Positions 22,326 to 34,589 of a stretch of 64,000 bases of DNA are shown here, in pieces (the first letter of the stretch is position 1; every line of letters begins with the position of its first letter). The translations under genes and the position numbers were made by a program. The notes under the pieces were generated by a model. It ran no database searches, was not told where the DNA came from, and was given only the letters and a program-made list of their open reading frames with translations. Origin of the DNA: Doris montereyensis (lineage: Eukaryota; Mollusca; Gastropoda; Nudibranchia; Dorididae). The DNA is taken from assembly GCA_037039925.1 (NCBI GenBank), contig JAXRKP010000152.1, positions 289,001 to 353,000 of the forward strand. The letters run 5' to 3'.

Positions 22326-22925
22326 AGATGTGGGGTGAGCAGTTCACAGGAGCTACTGGTAGTTCCTTCTTTCCTTTATTCATTTTACATCTATATCTCA
22401 TCTCCTCAATGTGTTATCTTGCCATTTACTCTCACATGATGAGAGGAGAGTGGGCACATAATATACTAGTGAACAGAGAAAATTTTGGCAATCAAATTCA
22501 AATCAATCATCCGTAGAGACCACTTTGTCCTCTTTTATCTATGTTTATGTTCTTGATAACAATAATAATGATAAAAGGTTTTTCTTTAGCTTTACCCCAT
22601 TACATGGGCTCAAAGCAGTGTCATAATATTATAATCACAGGATAAACATAAAAAACATTTATACTATACAGACTACTGTATCTATGTATGCAATTAAATC
22701 GGTATATGATAAATTCACATGCTGGTACTGACTTGCTTACACACATACTCACACACCACCTCTTCCTACACACACATACACGCAGTCGAAAAACGGTAAT
22801 GAATGGGCAGTTGGCATGTTGCTGCTACCGGTACTCCTTTTCTTTTCCTCCTTTCACTTATCGTTTCCTCTGAATTTACCCTGAGATTACTATTATGATG
22901 GACAGTGAATTTCAATGAAACAAAG
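22326..22925 (+). repeat. Two diverged copies of short repeat family C
   Basis: About 22326-22450 (ggagctactggtagttccttctttc) is weak. 22798-22925 is clear: gggcagttggcatgttgctgctaccggtactcc, tttcctcctttcac, gtttcctctgaatttaccctgagattac, gatggacagtgaatttcaatgaaacaaag. Between them is AT-rich sequence with a short CA-rich tract near 22740. Confidence 0.5.
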
Positions 22926-24930
22926 TTCGTGATGAAGTAACAATAACATGTTGCATGGGAGAAAGGGAGGAGGGTTGTGTTTTATTTTATTTCACCTAAA
23001 TGGTGGGGTTGATTCCATAATCTTGATCTCATCATAAAATGACAATTATCAGCGATTCAAAATGTGTTTTTGCCTGTCGTTATGGAGGCTGACTAGTACT
23101 GGTAGATATAGCTTATGTGTATTTGTGTTTGAGCATTTAGTAACTATTCAAATACTGTCTGTTTGTAACCATTGTAGCACTTGTTTCAACAATGTAATTG
23201 TTTTAAGCTCTGTTGTTAAATCATGTAATAAAAGTAAGGCTTTTAATTATGTCATCATTATAATCATTGCATGCATTAGGTCTATTGCATACACAGGAGG
23301 GGAGTGTTTTTCATTGCAAATTTGAAAAATGTTATTTCTATGTAAATAATTGTAAACTGTACTGTTTGTTGCCATGGTATATTTTTATTAGTAATACTAG
23401 GTAAACATAACTTAAAACTCTTGGTCTCTCTCAACCTCAACTCAATAATAAACCATGCAATAATATAATACAAACCATTTTTATCAATACGTTGTAACCA
23501 TTTTGGAGTGTTGTTTGCGTTTATGCTGTTATAAAAATTATCACAATAAAAACCAGCTTCCTTCCTTTTGGTCTTCCTGCTTTTTGTTTGCACAGTGAAT
23601 CGTCAGAGTTGAGTTTCAAATGATAATTTAAGTTTAAGATTACAGGTCATAAGATTAAGATTTCATCCCGTTATTACAGCTAACCAAGTGTGAAAAAAAA
23701 AGAAGGTTCTTCTTGGCCAGACACCCGTAGAGCCAGAATTTCTCCACTTTCAGTTTCCAAAATGTTAAACTGAAAGACAATACATGTGTGATATAAGATA
23801 GCACCCTGGACAATGCGATTCTATCACAAGATTTACTTCTGAGCTATAGTTAGTAGTAGTAGTAGGCCTACTTATTTGCGCGTAGGGGTGGAGTAAGAAG
23901 AGACCTGCTATTTTTCCCAAGAAAACTATTAGTAATGAGGAGCAAGGTGTGATGTAAGCTAAAGTATATAAATGTAAGAGAAAAAAACAACAGGTTGCAA
24001 AGTTTGGCAGAATACAGTTGACAATATACGTTCATTTTCAATATAGCCCGGGGCTGGCAAACTTTGTTTAACAACCCTTTTCACAATGAAAATGAAAGCA
24101 AATTTTGTAAATGTTATCCCTTCGCTTATTACTGGCCCTCCAGGCAAAAATTTCACTTAACCTTTCAGGGGAAAGAATTAACATGGTTGATAATACTATT
24201 TATTAATAAGTGGATCATAATTTATGGATATTTAATATCCAACATTAATAGCAATAAGACCCATAGAATAAGTAAGTAAGTAAATTCAGCGGGTCATTGT
24301 AATGTTCATGTATTTTTGTACGAGAACAAAATTTATGGAAATAAATCACAATACTTACTACTTGATTGAATGGTATCAGTATCATAAAATTCATTGTTAA
24401 ATCTCTTGATATGGATGAACTTTGTTGTACCACATACTGAGTAAAATACCCCAGCATAAATTAAGGTTAAAAGTAATAGATGTATGTATTATAAGCATAG
24501 CTTTTGAATAGTATAAAGTCACCTGCTGGGGGGGGGGGGGTAAAGTGCCTAAAACTAAGTTCACTAAGACTACTAAGAATAAGAAGAGTAAGAGGACTGG
24601 GTTGTTTGAAAACTTTTATCTCCCCACTGATCTTCATAAATTTGTTCAGCCGCCTTCAAATTACAATGGCACATATTTGGTATCCATGTACATGTATTTT
24701 ATTACTTCTTGGATTTTATCCACAGAAAAGCAAAATCGGATCAATTGCTCTTTAGGGAGGAAAGAAAAAGGACTGGATATATAATTATATAACTAGAGCA
24801 TGATGTATATGAAAGTCTTTCTCTGGCTATCTGACAAATATTAAAGCTGAAATCTTTCCAAGTCACACAAATCATAGATCGCAGTGTAATGTAGGGGTGG
24901 AATTATTTGTAATGTGTGAATAAGTAGACT
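22926..24930. other. Spacer without recognisable gene or element
   Basis: AT-rich, open frames all short and without family motifs. A G-run lies at about 24529-24540. Confidence 0.4.
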
Positions 24931-25100
24931 ACACAGTTAATATTTAATACCCGCCTCCCCTCTCTCTCATAAACACAATACTGACCGATAGAGTTTCAAG
25001 TTTACACAGGTAAACACACAGTTAATATTTAATACCCCCCCCCCCACCCCCATAAACACACAACACTGACCGATAGAGTTTCAAGTTTACGCAGGTTAAC
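24931..25100. repeat. Tandem duplication, period about 85 bp, two units
   Basis: acacagttaatatttaatacc begins at 24931 and again at 25016; both units continue with cataaacaca...actgaccgatagagtttcaagtttac. They differ mainly in the C-rich tract after aatacc. Confidence 0.85.
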
Positions 25101-25350
25101 CATTATCTTACTTATCATGAGGGGGAATGATGTAAATAAGAAAAAAATAAGTTTGGTGAAACATTACAAAATGCAGCCAGGATTTTTAATGCTAGTTGAG
25201 TGGTTGTCAGTATCACTATCAATATCATAATATGCACTTTTATTTGAGGCATGCCTCATGATCGTGCAGTTACTGCCTACGGTGGTAGATATGTCCTGAA
25301 GAATACTGTAAACTCTGATACTGATACTTTACTTTTCACTATTTGAATTA

Positions 25351-26268
25351 CAATGAAACATCTCTAGTCGGGAAATCTTGATGGATCGTAATACTAATAC
25401 TGTCCCGATTACTTCAGGATTTTGGTTTTCCTCGATGATTTGAGGTAGCCTACTTAAGCTGCTTCTTTGCCTGTTTTAGTTTTATCCTGCCTACTTGTGA
25501 CTCGGATGTTCCAAACTGTTCTGTAACTTTCATGAGTGTTGCACCAGGTTTTTTAAGTGCATCTAGGACTTTAAGTTTGTTGTCCAAACTCAGATCAGTT
25601 CTCTTTTTGTTAGCCATCTTGACTAGAGATGGAAACTGATGATGTCTTAAGTCTAATAAAATCTTCTTCAAAAGCGACGATAACAAAGTGAGCGGTAAAA
25701 TACAGAATTAAATTACCAATTTATTGTACCCACAGAACCAGTTGATCAAAACAAACATGGCATTCAAATAATTCATAAGTGTTGTCACTCACAGTCAAGC
25801 TTCATTAGACGGTAGATAGATAAGACATGTAATCAAGAATGCATGGTGGATCGTTAAAGTTAAATCTCCTCACATATCCACCATTGTGAATCTGGTTTTT
25901 AAGCGCTGCCCTATGTATACACAGTAGGCCTACAGTGTTAAGTGGTCTAGGAATGCCTGAAGTAAAGGATGTCTGGTGTGTCTGACTTATGGTCATCATG
26001 AACTGATACTTACGATACATGTATTGTCTGCATAATGTGTAGTAATGAATAACGCCTAGCACAAACAAAATTTGGGTAACAAGTGAGTGTTGGAATAAAT
26101 AATTATGGTGAAAACGATGATGATAATTAATGCAAGCCTGCAAAAAATTGTCCCTGTTAACCGGGCACCTTTCCTGGTTACAGAGGTAAAATACATAGAA
26201 AAAAAATCTGCTCGCTGATTGACCAGGTGTCTCGATTCCCATGACACCCCCTTAGAGAGGTTCCACTG
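25351..26268 (-). mobile_element. pogo/Tigger-type DNA element with terminal inverted repeats and TA duplication
   Basis: The left end CAATGAAACATCTCTAGTCGGG (25351-25372) is an inverted match to the right end, which reads CAGTGGAACCTCTCTAAGGGGG on the minus strand (26268 back to 26247). TA is present immediately outside both ends (25349-25350 and 26269-26270). This is the TA duplication and CAGTGGAACCTC-like end known from Tigger-type pogo elements. A minus-strand open frame at 25450-25620 encodes the DNA-binding N-terminus of such a transposase. At 918 bp the element is an internally deleted, non-autonomous copy. Confidence 0.75.
25450..25620 (-). pseudogene. N-terminal helix-turn-helix (CENP-B/psq type) fragment of a pogo-like transposase
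   Basis: Starting at an ATG at about 25618 the frame reads KKRTDLSLDNKLKVLDALKK and then VTEQFGTSESQVGRIK. This is the KR..L(S/T)..KL.VL..L...G....VA..FG.S.S.V..I pattern of the CENP-B/Tigger DNA-binding domain. It ends soon after at a stop, with the DDE catalytic domain absent. The open frame runs upstream to 25686 without motif support. Confidence 0.7.
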
Positions 26269-26589
26269 TATTTGCAATCATTCATATGTAATGTAAAATG
26301 TAAGCCGTCTTAGCACTCAAGGGGTCTCAGGAGCACCCAACGTGCCAATGGGGACATCCAATCGTAATGTTAATCAAGCCACAGGTGCCATACTTGATAC
26401 GGCCAGTTGACACCCAGAGTAAGGATGGCTCAGATAGTCGTTTTAATGAAGGGATCTCTCCAGAGCTTGACCTTAAAGATCTCATGAACCCATTAATGCA
26501 AAGATAGATCAATGATCAAACTCAGTTAAGTTAAAGGAATTAATATTTGAAGATTATATAAATGCTATTGCAATATTTTATAGTGCTAA

Positions 26590-26790
26590 AACTCAAGGTA
26601 AAAAACCAAAACGCAGACCTTGGAGAAAGTATGAAGAAGATATAAAAGAGGCACCAAAGCAAAGAAACTAAACCTTCACAGAAGGAAACAGAAAATGTCA
26701 GGACAGAGTTGCCTGGAGAAAGATCTTTTCGAGCATCTAAACCCATACATTGGAAAGTAGAATGGGAACTAATAAAGAAAGAATGAACTA
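26590..26790 (+). mobile_element. 3' end of LINE family 1 (5'-truncated copy)
   Basis: Plus-strand frame: KPKRRPWRKYEEDIKEAPKQ, TFTEGNRKCQDRVAWRKI. It continues into the family 3' UTR (acccatacattggaaagtag, aatgggaactaataaagaaag). The same C-terminal words occur in the minus-strand copies at 42.1 and 60.6 kb. The flanking 26269-26590 shows nothing I recognise. Confidence 0.75.
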
Positions 26791-27903
26791 CAATATTTGT
26801 AACTTTAAAATTGGAAATTTGTCATAATTTCATGATCTGCTTTTTGTGTCAGTCACATAACAAATATAAGTGTACAATACAATTAGAAACAGAACACTTT
26901 TTATAAAATTTAATTTATTTGTTTTAATTTGCATGATACTGATACACGTACAGTTAAGAGTATAAATATTTGTGGATGGAACTCTTAATCCCTCTCTGTC
27001 ACATGTATATATGTCTGTCTCTCTCACTGTCTCTTTGTCAGTTTCTCTCTCTCCCATTGTCTCTTTGTCAGTTTCTCTCTCTCCCTTTCTCTCTCAACCC
27101 ATCTCTTCTCTTTTGAGGGGAACAAGAAAAACCCCCAAACAATCAAAACGAAAAGAAGCAAGTGTGAAGAACCTGGGAACCTTCAACGTACACGAGACAT
27201 TGAATAAAAATTTGAATTATTCCATAAGTTTCAAAAGAATTTCATGAACTAAATTTTACAAAAGAAATTCTAATTGTAAGGACTGATAATTTCATTCGAA
27301 GACATGAAATTCAAAATTACAAGATTCAACAGAAGCTAGATAGTTAACTTAGCTAAGAGTCACTTGTAAAATAAAGAATGAAGCATTCTTACCATGGTTA
27401 GCTTAGAGAGAGAAAGTCTTGCGTTGTTAACAAACACTATCAAATACGGCACTTAACAATGAAACATTATGATAAATGTTACAAGGCCTATCTCATAAGC
27501 ACATAATATGAAAGTAGAAATGAGACAAATCTTAACTGAGAAATTTTGGGGTAAACAAACAAAAACACAAAACCCACTAACCAGCTGGAAACTGAAACAC
27601 TAAAAATCTTAAAGATAAGATAAAAGAAGTTTTAAAAAAATACAACCCTGAAGAAATAAATGGGACAATGTGACATCATTATGTGAAGATTTTGTATTGT
27701 AGACAAACTAATTCTAAGGATGATGAATGCATAAAACAGAATTGAAAACATTTCATATTCCTAACACACATTATAACTATAAGTTATAAGTAAGTGGCTG
27801 ATGGTAGTCAACAACAATCATTATTCTGATCAACAATGTCTTAACAATAGAAAATTATTTAATTAGGCAAATAAAATCTTGAAACTTAAATCATGTAATC
27901 GTC
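26790..27903. other. Spacer; CT-rich low-complexity patch near 27000-27110
   Basis: No gene or mobile element recognised; AT-rich, with tctgtctctctc-type low complexity at about 27010-27100. Confidence 0.4.
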
Positions 27904-28187
27904 TCAGGAATTTACTCTCTGGGAAAAATTTTCATTTCGTCCTAGAACTGTTTTTGGAATGTCTGCTTTACTTTTAAGAGATTCGACATGCGTGGGATCA
28001 TGCATCTCATCTTCTTTCAGCTTTCTTTCATTCCGTGATTCAAGGGTGCTTTCTGCTTTAAAAACTGTATTTTTTTCTCACGCAAGGTCCATTCTATATT
28101 GTATCCAACGAATCCAATCACAGCTGCTACTGGAAGAGTCACATATGGTGCATATGCTCTCAAGGCTGTCATTATGATGGGCCACAT
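27904..28187 (-). CDS. SMIM12: Small integral membrane protein 12 homologue, one exon, one-base frameshift
   Basis: Small single-span membrane protein, function poorly known. From ATG at 28187-28185 the frame reads MWPIIMTALRAYAPYVTLPV, AAVIGFVGYNIEW, TLREKK; this follows human SMIM12 ([20 protein letters not shown]...) almost residue for residue. It then runs out of frame at a run of seven A. In the next frame the protein continues ESRNERKLKEDEMHDPTHVE, SLKSKADIPKTVLGRNENF and stops at 27904-27906, again matching SMIM12 (ERREDRKL, HTQVVSLK, PKAVLNRN). Adding one A gives 94 aa, against 92 in human. I chose the inner ATG because MWP is the family start, although an in-frame ATG exists seven codons upstream. 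A coding region uninterrupted by introns is as in vertebrates. The shift at a homopolymer is probably an assembly error. Confidence 0.88.
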
Positions 28188-28451
28188 AATGCCGTATATA
28201 TCATACAATATAATTTTCTCCTCTCAAAAAATTCTCAAAAATTGGTAAGGCGACAAAACTGCAGGGTTTGAAGAAGCACAAGACTGCCCAATCAAAAGCA
28301 GGTGAGTGTGACTGTGACTCTTGCTCTGAAAATAAAAACAAGATGTATACATACATGTACACGTTATATTAAAATAATTTTTTGTTTCCAATTACATGCA
28401 TGCATGTAGGCCTATTTCATTTAATTTTTATGTTATGAAAATCAAATCAAA

Positions 28452-28868
28452 TGGGCTGCTTGACTTTGAGATTGTTAAGTCCTGAGTTTGAATCCTAGCC
28501 ATTTTACTGTTCCAATGTGTCCTTGGAAGAGACACTAAACAGGCTTTTTCAAACTCATCTCCAATGCAAATGTGGTATCATCAGTGGCCAAATGGTTAGG
28601 CTGCTGCACTGGGGGTCATGAGATACGGGTTTGAATCCTAGTAAAGCTAGGTCCGACGTTGTATATCTTGGGAAAAATACTTAACACGCATTTCCCCCAC
28701 TCAACCCAGATGCAAATGGGTACAAGCACTAGCTTGGGAGTAAAAACCGGTATCAGTAGCGTCATGTCCAGGAAGTGATTATTATCACCTGTTCTGCTTT
28801 GTGCTATTGAAACTGGGACACACTTCAACTCTATGGGCCATAACAGCCTTGAAGGATTTTTTTTTACT
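28452..28868 (+). repeat. Two adjacent SINE family A copies
   Basis: A partial copy at 28452-28573 (gtcctgagtttgaatcctagcc, gacactaaacaggc) is followed directly by a near-complete one at 28574-28868 (agtggccaaatggttaggctg, gggtttgaatcctagtaaagc, tacaagcactagcttggg, tctatgggccataacagcc). They lie in the promoter-side flank of the minus-strand SMIM12 gene. Confidence 0.75.
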
Positions 28869-28904
28869 CCAATGCGGGTACCAGCATCAATTTGACAGTA
28901 AAAC

Positions 28905-29180
28905 AATAATTTCATGGTGAGGAATATCATTCCAAGCAGTGGTGACCTCTTAAATGAGCTGATCTGCTGCCTAGGAAGGTGGATTCAGGGCACGAATCTG
29001 CCTGTCAAAGGCAATCCAAAGGTGCTATTGTAGTGCTAAGCTTTATCAATAATATCAGGGGAATACGCAGGCCAAGGCTACATGATGTTCACATTTTGTG
29101 CATTGAGAGCCCTATGTGAGGGTGCATTATCGTGTATCAAAAGGAACCCTTGACATTGTTGTCTCTCTTTCAGCATGAAA
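28905..29180 (-). pseudogene. Tc1-like transposase C-terminal fragment
   Basis: The minus strand from about 29180 reads GFLLIHDNAPSHRALNAQNV, then a stop, then PWPAYSPD. This is the DDE-domain signature (HDNAP.H ... PWPAYSPDLNPIE) of Tc1-like transposases. Further down, in shifted frames, EVTTAWNDIPHHE resembles the family's C-terminal LQ..W..IP. It is truncated where LINE copy A begins. Confidence 0.65.
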
Positions 29181-29214
29181 TTCAGTATTTACAGAGGCTG
29201 CATGACACCCCTGG

Positions 29215-30540
29215 GCAGTGGACAGGAAAGCCAAAGGCTAAGGGAGTTAACCCTGACAGAAAACAACCTGCTGCCTTGAAGGCTGGTGTTGACTGACGAA
29301 AGGCTAAGGGAGTTACCCCTGACAGAAAATAACAAGGCCTGGTAGGGGGCCTCAAGGTGGCAGCCCCACCATCTATCTAGGCTACAGTGGGCTAATCCCC
29401 TGCTTATCCAAAACCAAACAGATTCAGAGAAATAAATATAATACAACTGGCTTGATCTTTCGAAGACGAACTTGGAAACGAATACAGACTGTGATTTTTG
29501 GAACATGGAACGTTAGGGCAATAAATGGAAAAGAGTTAGAATTAGTTGAAGAAATGGAAAAATTAAAAGTAGATATTTTAGCCATTACAGAAACAAAGAA
29601 GAAAGGACAAGGAATAGAAAATGTAGGACCGAATCATATTTTAATCTTCTCAGGAGTAGATGTCAAAGATAGAGCTAGAGCAGGAGTAGGCCTCCTAGTG
29701 CATAAAAGACATGAAAAGCTACTAGAAAGTTGGAAAATTATAAACCCACGGCTATTAGAGGTAAATATTAAACCAAAAGGACGAGAAATTTAATTATTAA
29801 TAGCTTATGGACCAAACGAAGACGCAACTAAAGAAGAAAAAGATATCTTCGAAAACGATTTTCAAAGAGCTGCAGAGAATCTTAAACCCAAACAGGAACT
29901 AATGCTTTTACACTTTTAGGAGATTTAAACGCTAGAGTAGGCAACAATGTAGAAACGTCAGTAGGAGTAATACTAGTAATAGGTAAAGAAGGAGAGACAA
30001 CAACTTCTCCAAATGGAGAGAGACTAATAGATTTTTGCCTAAAGAATAACACCTTTTTTCCTCATAAAGATATCTACAAATATACAAGAGTAAATGAAGA
30101 CAGGTGTGAAAAGTCAATGATAGACTACATAATAGTTAGCAGCTCCCTTTTTTACAGTACACTAGATGCAAGAGTAAACAGAGGAGCAGAACTATTTAGT
30201 GATCCTCACTTACTGATTGCCAAAATGAGATTACTGACTGAAGAAAACAAACAGAAAAGGAAAGAGAAGAAAGCTACTAAACTCAAAATAGAGGAACTAA
30301 ATGAACAAGTAGTAAAACAGGTATACCAATCTAGGATAAAAAGATTTATCAGTGAAAGACAGATGGATCTGAATGATAGCACAATAGAAGAAAAAGTGGC
30401 AGATGTATAAAAAAACACTCCTCAGTTGTACTGAAGAGGTCTGTGGTAGGAAGCAAATTAAAGGAGATGGGAAAAAACAGCATGGTGGAATGAGAATATC
30501 AAGACTAAGATCAAAGAAAAAAGGATGCCTCAGATAAATG
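29215..30540 (+). mobile_element. LINE family 1, copy A: 5' UTR, endonuclease and linker, 3' part missing
   Basis: It starts with two 66-bp monomers (ggctaagggagttaaccctgacagaaaa), then the ggcctggtagggggcctcaaggtggcagcccc block. The endonuclease frame begins at about 29452: FGTWNVRAINGKELEL, ILAITETKKKGQGIENVGPN, GLLVHKRHEKLLESW. A stop follows GREI at 29790, and later frames give LLGDLNARVG (with a shift), FPHKDIYKYTR and DARVNRGAELFSDPHLLIAK. Family knowledge: APE-type endonuclease that nicks the target for reverse transcription. The reverse-transcriptase part is absent because the next LINE starts at about 30541. Confidence 0.8.
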
Positions 30541-33500
30541 CGAAGTGTGGACAAGTAATGTGCATGCACAGACGCCCTAACCTGGGGGCAAACATCCCCT
30601 ACCAGGCGCGTCCCCAGGCTGCGGATAGGGGGAATACCTTTAGATAATGATATAAGGGTTAACTGTGAATAACCAATAAGCAGTCGTGGACAAAACTGGC
30701 GCTAGTCATAGAGGGCGGGGTGGGATTGTTGAATGGGAACTCAGTCCTTAGAAAATACCCCAATAGGCTCAGTGAATTGACAAACAGGCGAACAGAGGTG
30801 CCTTTATAACACCCCCCTCAGGCAGGTAAAGCCCGTCAGCTCGGTAAAGCGGTTAACCTAGGAGAAGGAAGCTCTAATCTCAAGCCAAGGGTAGGCAGGA
30901 CTCTATAGTGCGGGAGAGCAACAGGCCTAGGAGTGAACCTCCAAAACTATATCCCTACTCTCCAAGACCGGGGTTGGACGTAGGGCTAACAACCCAATCC
31001 TAGAAAAAACACCATGTTACGGAAACAGCAATGAAAGAAAATAATAACACAAGGGCAAACAATAGATTCCAGAGTCATCGCAAGATACTTGTATGAATGT
31101 CAGTAGTGAAAGCCGTCATGAGGCTACTAACAGGAATATGGGAGTTCTGTTCGCCACAAAATCTAAGACCAGAGTAGGGTTCTGGAATGTCAGAACCATG
31201 AACAGCACTGGCAAATTAGCACAAATAACATCAGAAATGAGGTGCTACAATTTAGATATTCTAGGCATCAGTGAATGCAGGTGGACAGGAGCTGGAAAGA
31301 TAAAAACAAGCTCAGGTGAAACTGCTCTGGAAGGGATGATAATCAACACTCAGAAGGTGTAGCCATTATATTGAAGAAAGGAAGAGAAAAAAATATGATA
31401 GAATGGAAACCCATTAACAACAGATTGACAAAGATAAGAATGAAAGGAAAACATGTCAATGTTTTGATTATACAATGTTACAGCCCCACAAACGAAAGTA
31501 AGGATGAAGACAAAGGTGATTTTTATGACCAACTAACGGCTGAATTGGAGAACATACCAAAGCATGATACAAAAATTATAATAGGTGACCTAAATGCAAA
31601 GATTGGTTGCAACAATAGTACAAATGAAAGAGCTACGGGAAAAGAAGGATGTGGCGTTATAAATGACAACGGAGAAAGATTATTGGACTTTTGCAACACT
31701 AACGATTTTGTTATTGGTGGAACTTTGTTTCCTCATAAAAAGATTCACAAGCTTACATGGTGTTCACCAAATAGAAGGGATAGAAACCAGATCAATCATC
31801 TTCTCATAAATGGAACATGGAGAAGATTCCTTCTCGATGTGAAAGTAAAAAGAGGAGCTGACATTGGAAGTGACCATCATCTAGTGGTTGCAAATCTAAA
31901 AATCAAACTGAGAAAAGCAAATACAACAGGAAAAGGCAGAGAACGATACGGCATGGACAAACTTAAAGATCCTAATACAGCCAAAACTTTTATGATAAGC
32001 TTGAAGAATAGGTTTCAGGTGCTGACTGATATGGATGATGACAAATCATGTGATGGAAATGAAATAAACAGCAGATGGAACACTATCAAACATGCCTACT
32101 TAGAGACAGCTTAAACATGCTTAGGAACATAAAGACAAAAAAGAAAGAATGGCTATCAAATGACACATGGAAAACAATTGAAAAGAGGAAGGAAATTAAG
32201 AAGAAAATACTTGATGCAATATCAAACAGTTTGAAAGAAAGATTGTCAACTCAATACCAGGAAATAAACAAGGAAGTCAAAAAGGAGTGCAAGACAAAAC
32301 AAAAGATCATTTATGGACAGACTTACCAATGAAGCAGAAGAAGCATCACGAGTGGAAGACCAAGGCAGAGTTTATAAAATTGCAAAAGTAATAAGTGGAA
32401 AATATCAAGGAACTTCAGACCCGCCTATTACAAACAAACAAAGAGAGCTTCTCACGACTGAGGCTGAAAAAGATGCAAGATGGACCGAACATTTTATGGA
32501 AATTGTAGACAGGCCACCACCTCCAACAGAAGCAAGCATTGAAGAGGCACAAGAAGATTTGAATATAAGTAGAACCACCAAACTTAAATGAAATAACAGT
32601 AGCTATTAAAACTCCTAAGAATAGAAAAGCCCCAGGCATAGACAACTTAAATGCTGAACTTTTTAAAGCTGAACCCACTTTTGCAGCAAGAATACTGCAT
32701 CCACTCTTCACCAAAATATGGATAGAAAAGAAAACTCTGGATGAATGGAATGAAGGTATAATAATAAAGATTCCCAAAAAAGGCAATTTGCGGGACTGCA
32801 ATAACTGGAGGGGAATAACACTAATGTCTATCCCTAGTAAAGTTCTTGCAAAAGTAATAATACAACGAACATCAAATGCCGTTATACCTACATAAGAAAT
32901 GAACAGGCAGGGTTTAGGAAAGAAAGAAACTGCTTGGACCAAATTTTCACATTTAGAAACATTATCTATAGAGCAATGCAATGAATGGCAGAGACAACTG
33001 TATATAAACTTCATTGATTTTGAAAAGGCATTCGATAGCCTCCATCGAGAAAGCATTTGGAAAATTCTAAGGAAATATGGAATACCCCAACATCTTGTTC
33101 AGCCAATTAAAAGTTTCTACAATGAATTCACATGTAAAGTTGGAAATAGCAATCAAAATTTTGAAATCAAGACTGGTGTCAGACAAGGGTGCGTGATGTC
33201 AGCAACCATCTTCATTATTGCTAGACTGGGTGATGAAGCAAACAACCAGTGATCAACACAGAGGAATTAGATGGACTCTCTTCTCTTTGCTATAGGATAT
33301 AGATTTTGCTGATGATTTGGTGCTATTGGCACACTCACATCATCACTTGCAAGAGAAAACATCACGGCTAAGCTCTTTTGATCAACAGCTAGGTTTAAAA
33401 ATAAGCCTTACAAAATCTGAATAAATGACATTAAATACAAAATCCCTCTCCAATCCTCATCAATAACAATAGCATATAAACAACCAAGGAATTTACATAT

Positions 33501-33895
33501 TTAGGCAGCGTTGCCACAAGTAGCAGAGGAGCTGACAAAGACATTAACAGACGTCTAAACAAAGCAAGAAACTCCTTCAAAAGACTTTTCACCAAAAATG
33601 CAAAATAGACCACATGCAAGACATCCTGCTTAAAATAAAATGGAGGTGGATAGGGCATGTTTTAAGAAAAGAAGAGGGGAGCATCACCAAGACTGCTCTA
33701 CATTGAACCCCTGAAGGGAAAAGGAGATGTGGCAGGCCAAAGACAATTTGGAGAAGAACAGCAGAGAATGAGATTAAAGACTGGGCGAAACCTGGAATTC
33801 CATAAAGACGTTTGCCACTTAAAAAAGAGAGAGATGGAGATCCTTCATTGCTGCCCTACATGCCAACTGGTATAATGGGCAGTAAGCTAAGTAAG
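30541..33895 (+). mobile_element. Nearly full-length CFDP2-type LINE (endonuclease plus reverse transcriptase), disabled
   Basis: 5' UTR 30541-31092, then an endonuclease: VGFWNVRTMNSTGKLAQ (about 31175), LGISECRWTGAGK, LIIQCYSPTNESKDEDKG (31465), IIIGDLNAKIGCNN (31575), GGTLFPHKKIHKLTW (31720), RGADIGSDHHLVVANLKIKL (31852). Reverse transcriptase: KAPGIDNLNAE (32620), NWRGITLMSIPSKVLAKV (32800), INFIDFEKAFDSLHRESIWK (33007), TGVRQGCVMSATIF (33173), DFADDLVLLAHS (33303). C-terminus: GKRRCGRPKTIWRRTAENE (33718), then SFIAALHANWYNG (33840). It ends in aagctaagtaagta, a short-repeat tail typical of RTE-like LINEs. Several frameshifts and one in-frame stop break it. ORFs of this type are often annotated as 'craniofacial development protein 2-like', which is a misnomer. 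Confidence 0.85.
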
Positions 33896-34589
33896 TACAG
33901 ACGCCTATCACATAGATAGGCCTACATTGTTTCCCATGTGTGCAGTGTTGGCTTAGACATTACACAAAACACTTTTGCCACTATCACTATTTAATTGACT
34001 TGCCTTTCTGATAGTCCAACAAACACTGAATCTGAATATAAATCTTCTAGTCAACAATCCCATGAATTTCAGAACGTTTTCAAGTGTATTCCAAATTTTC
34101 TTTTTTTAGGAAACAATGATTCATTCAGTATACAGCATTAATGCAGTTAATACACGTATTAGATTACTTCAGTAGTTCACTAAGTTGAAACTTTACAAAA
34201 ACCCTTCATATTATCAAATGTCCAGCTTCAGTCTATTTTGCTGTAGCACAGCTAGTTATCCCTTAAAAAATAATAGATTTTGAGCCCGAAAGAGATCTAG
34301 ATCTAACTGATCTACATTTACTTGGTTTTCACTTCTGATATAGAGCTAGATTTACATAAATCCCATGTCCATTTCTTCCCCTTAGCCTTAACTTTTCAAT
34401 CTTTGTTTATAATCATGATTTGTGTTCAGTTCTAGTATCAATAAATCTAGATTCTAAATAACTAAAACTACTACTTGGTGTACTGTATATATAGCATGCA
34501 TGCTTCTGTGAAAATTCAATGATTCATTACGATTGTTACAAAACTACTAACACAAACTGTAAGACTATAACACAACTATAACTACGGTA
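33896..34589. other. AT-rich spacer, nothing recognised
   Basis: No open frame with family motifs and no element boundary that I can define. Confidence 0.4.

Noticed and set aside
26327..26512. Minus-strand 61-codon frame with varied composition
   Set aside because: No family motif recognised, no splice or context support; left as unassigned spacer.
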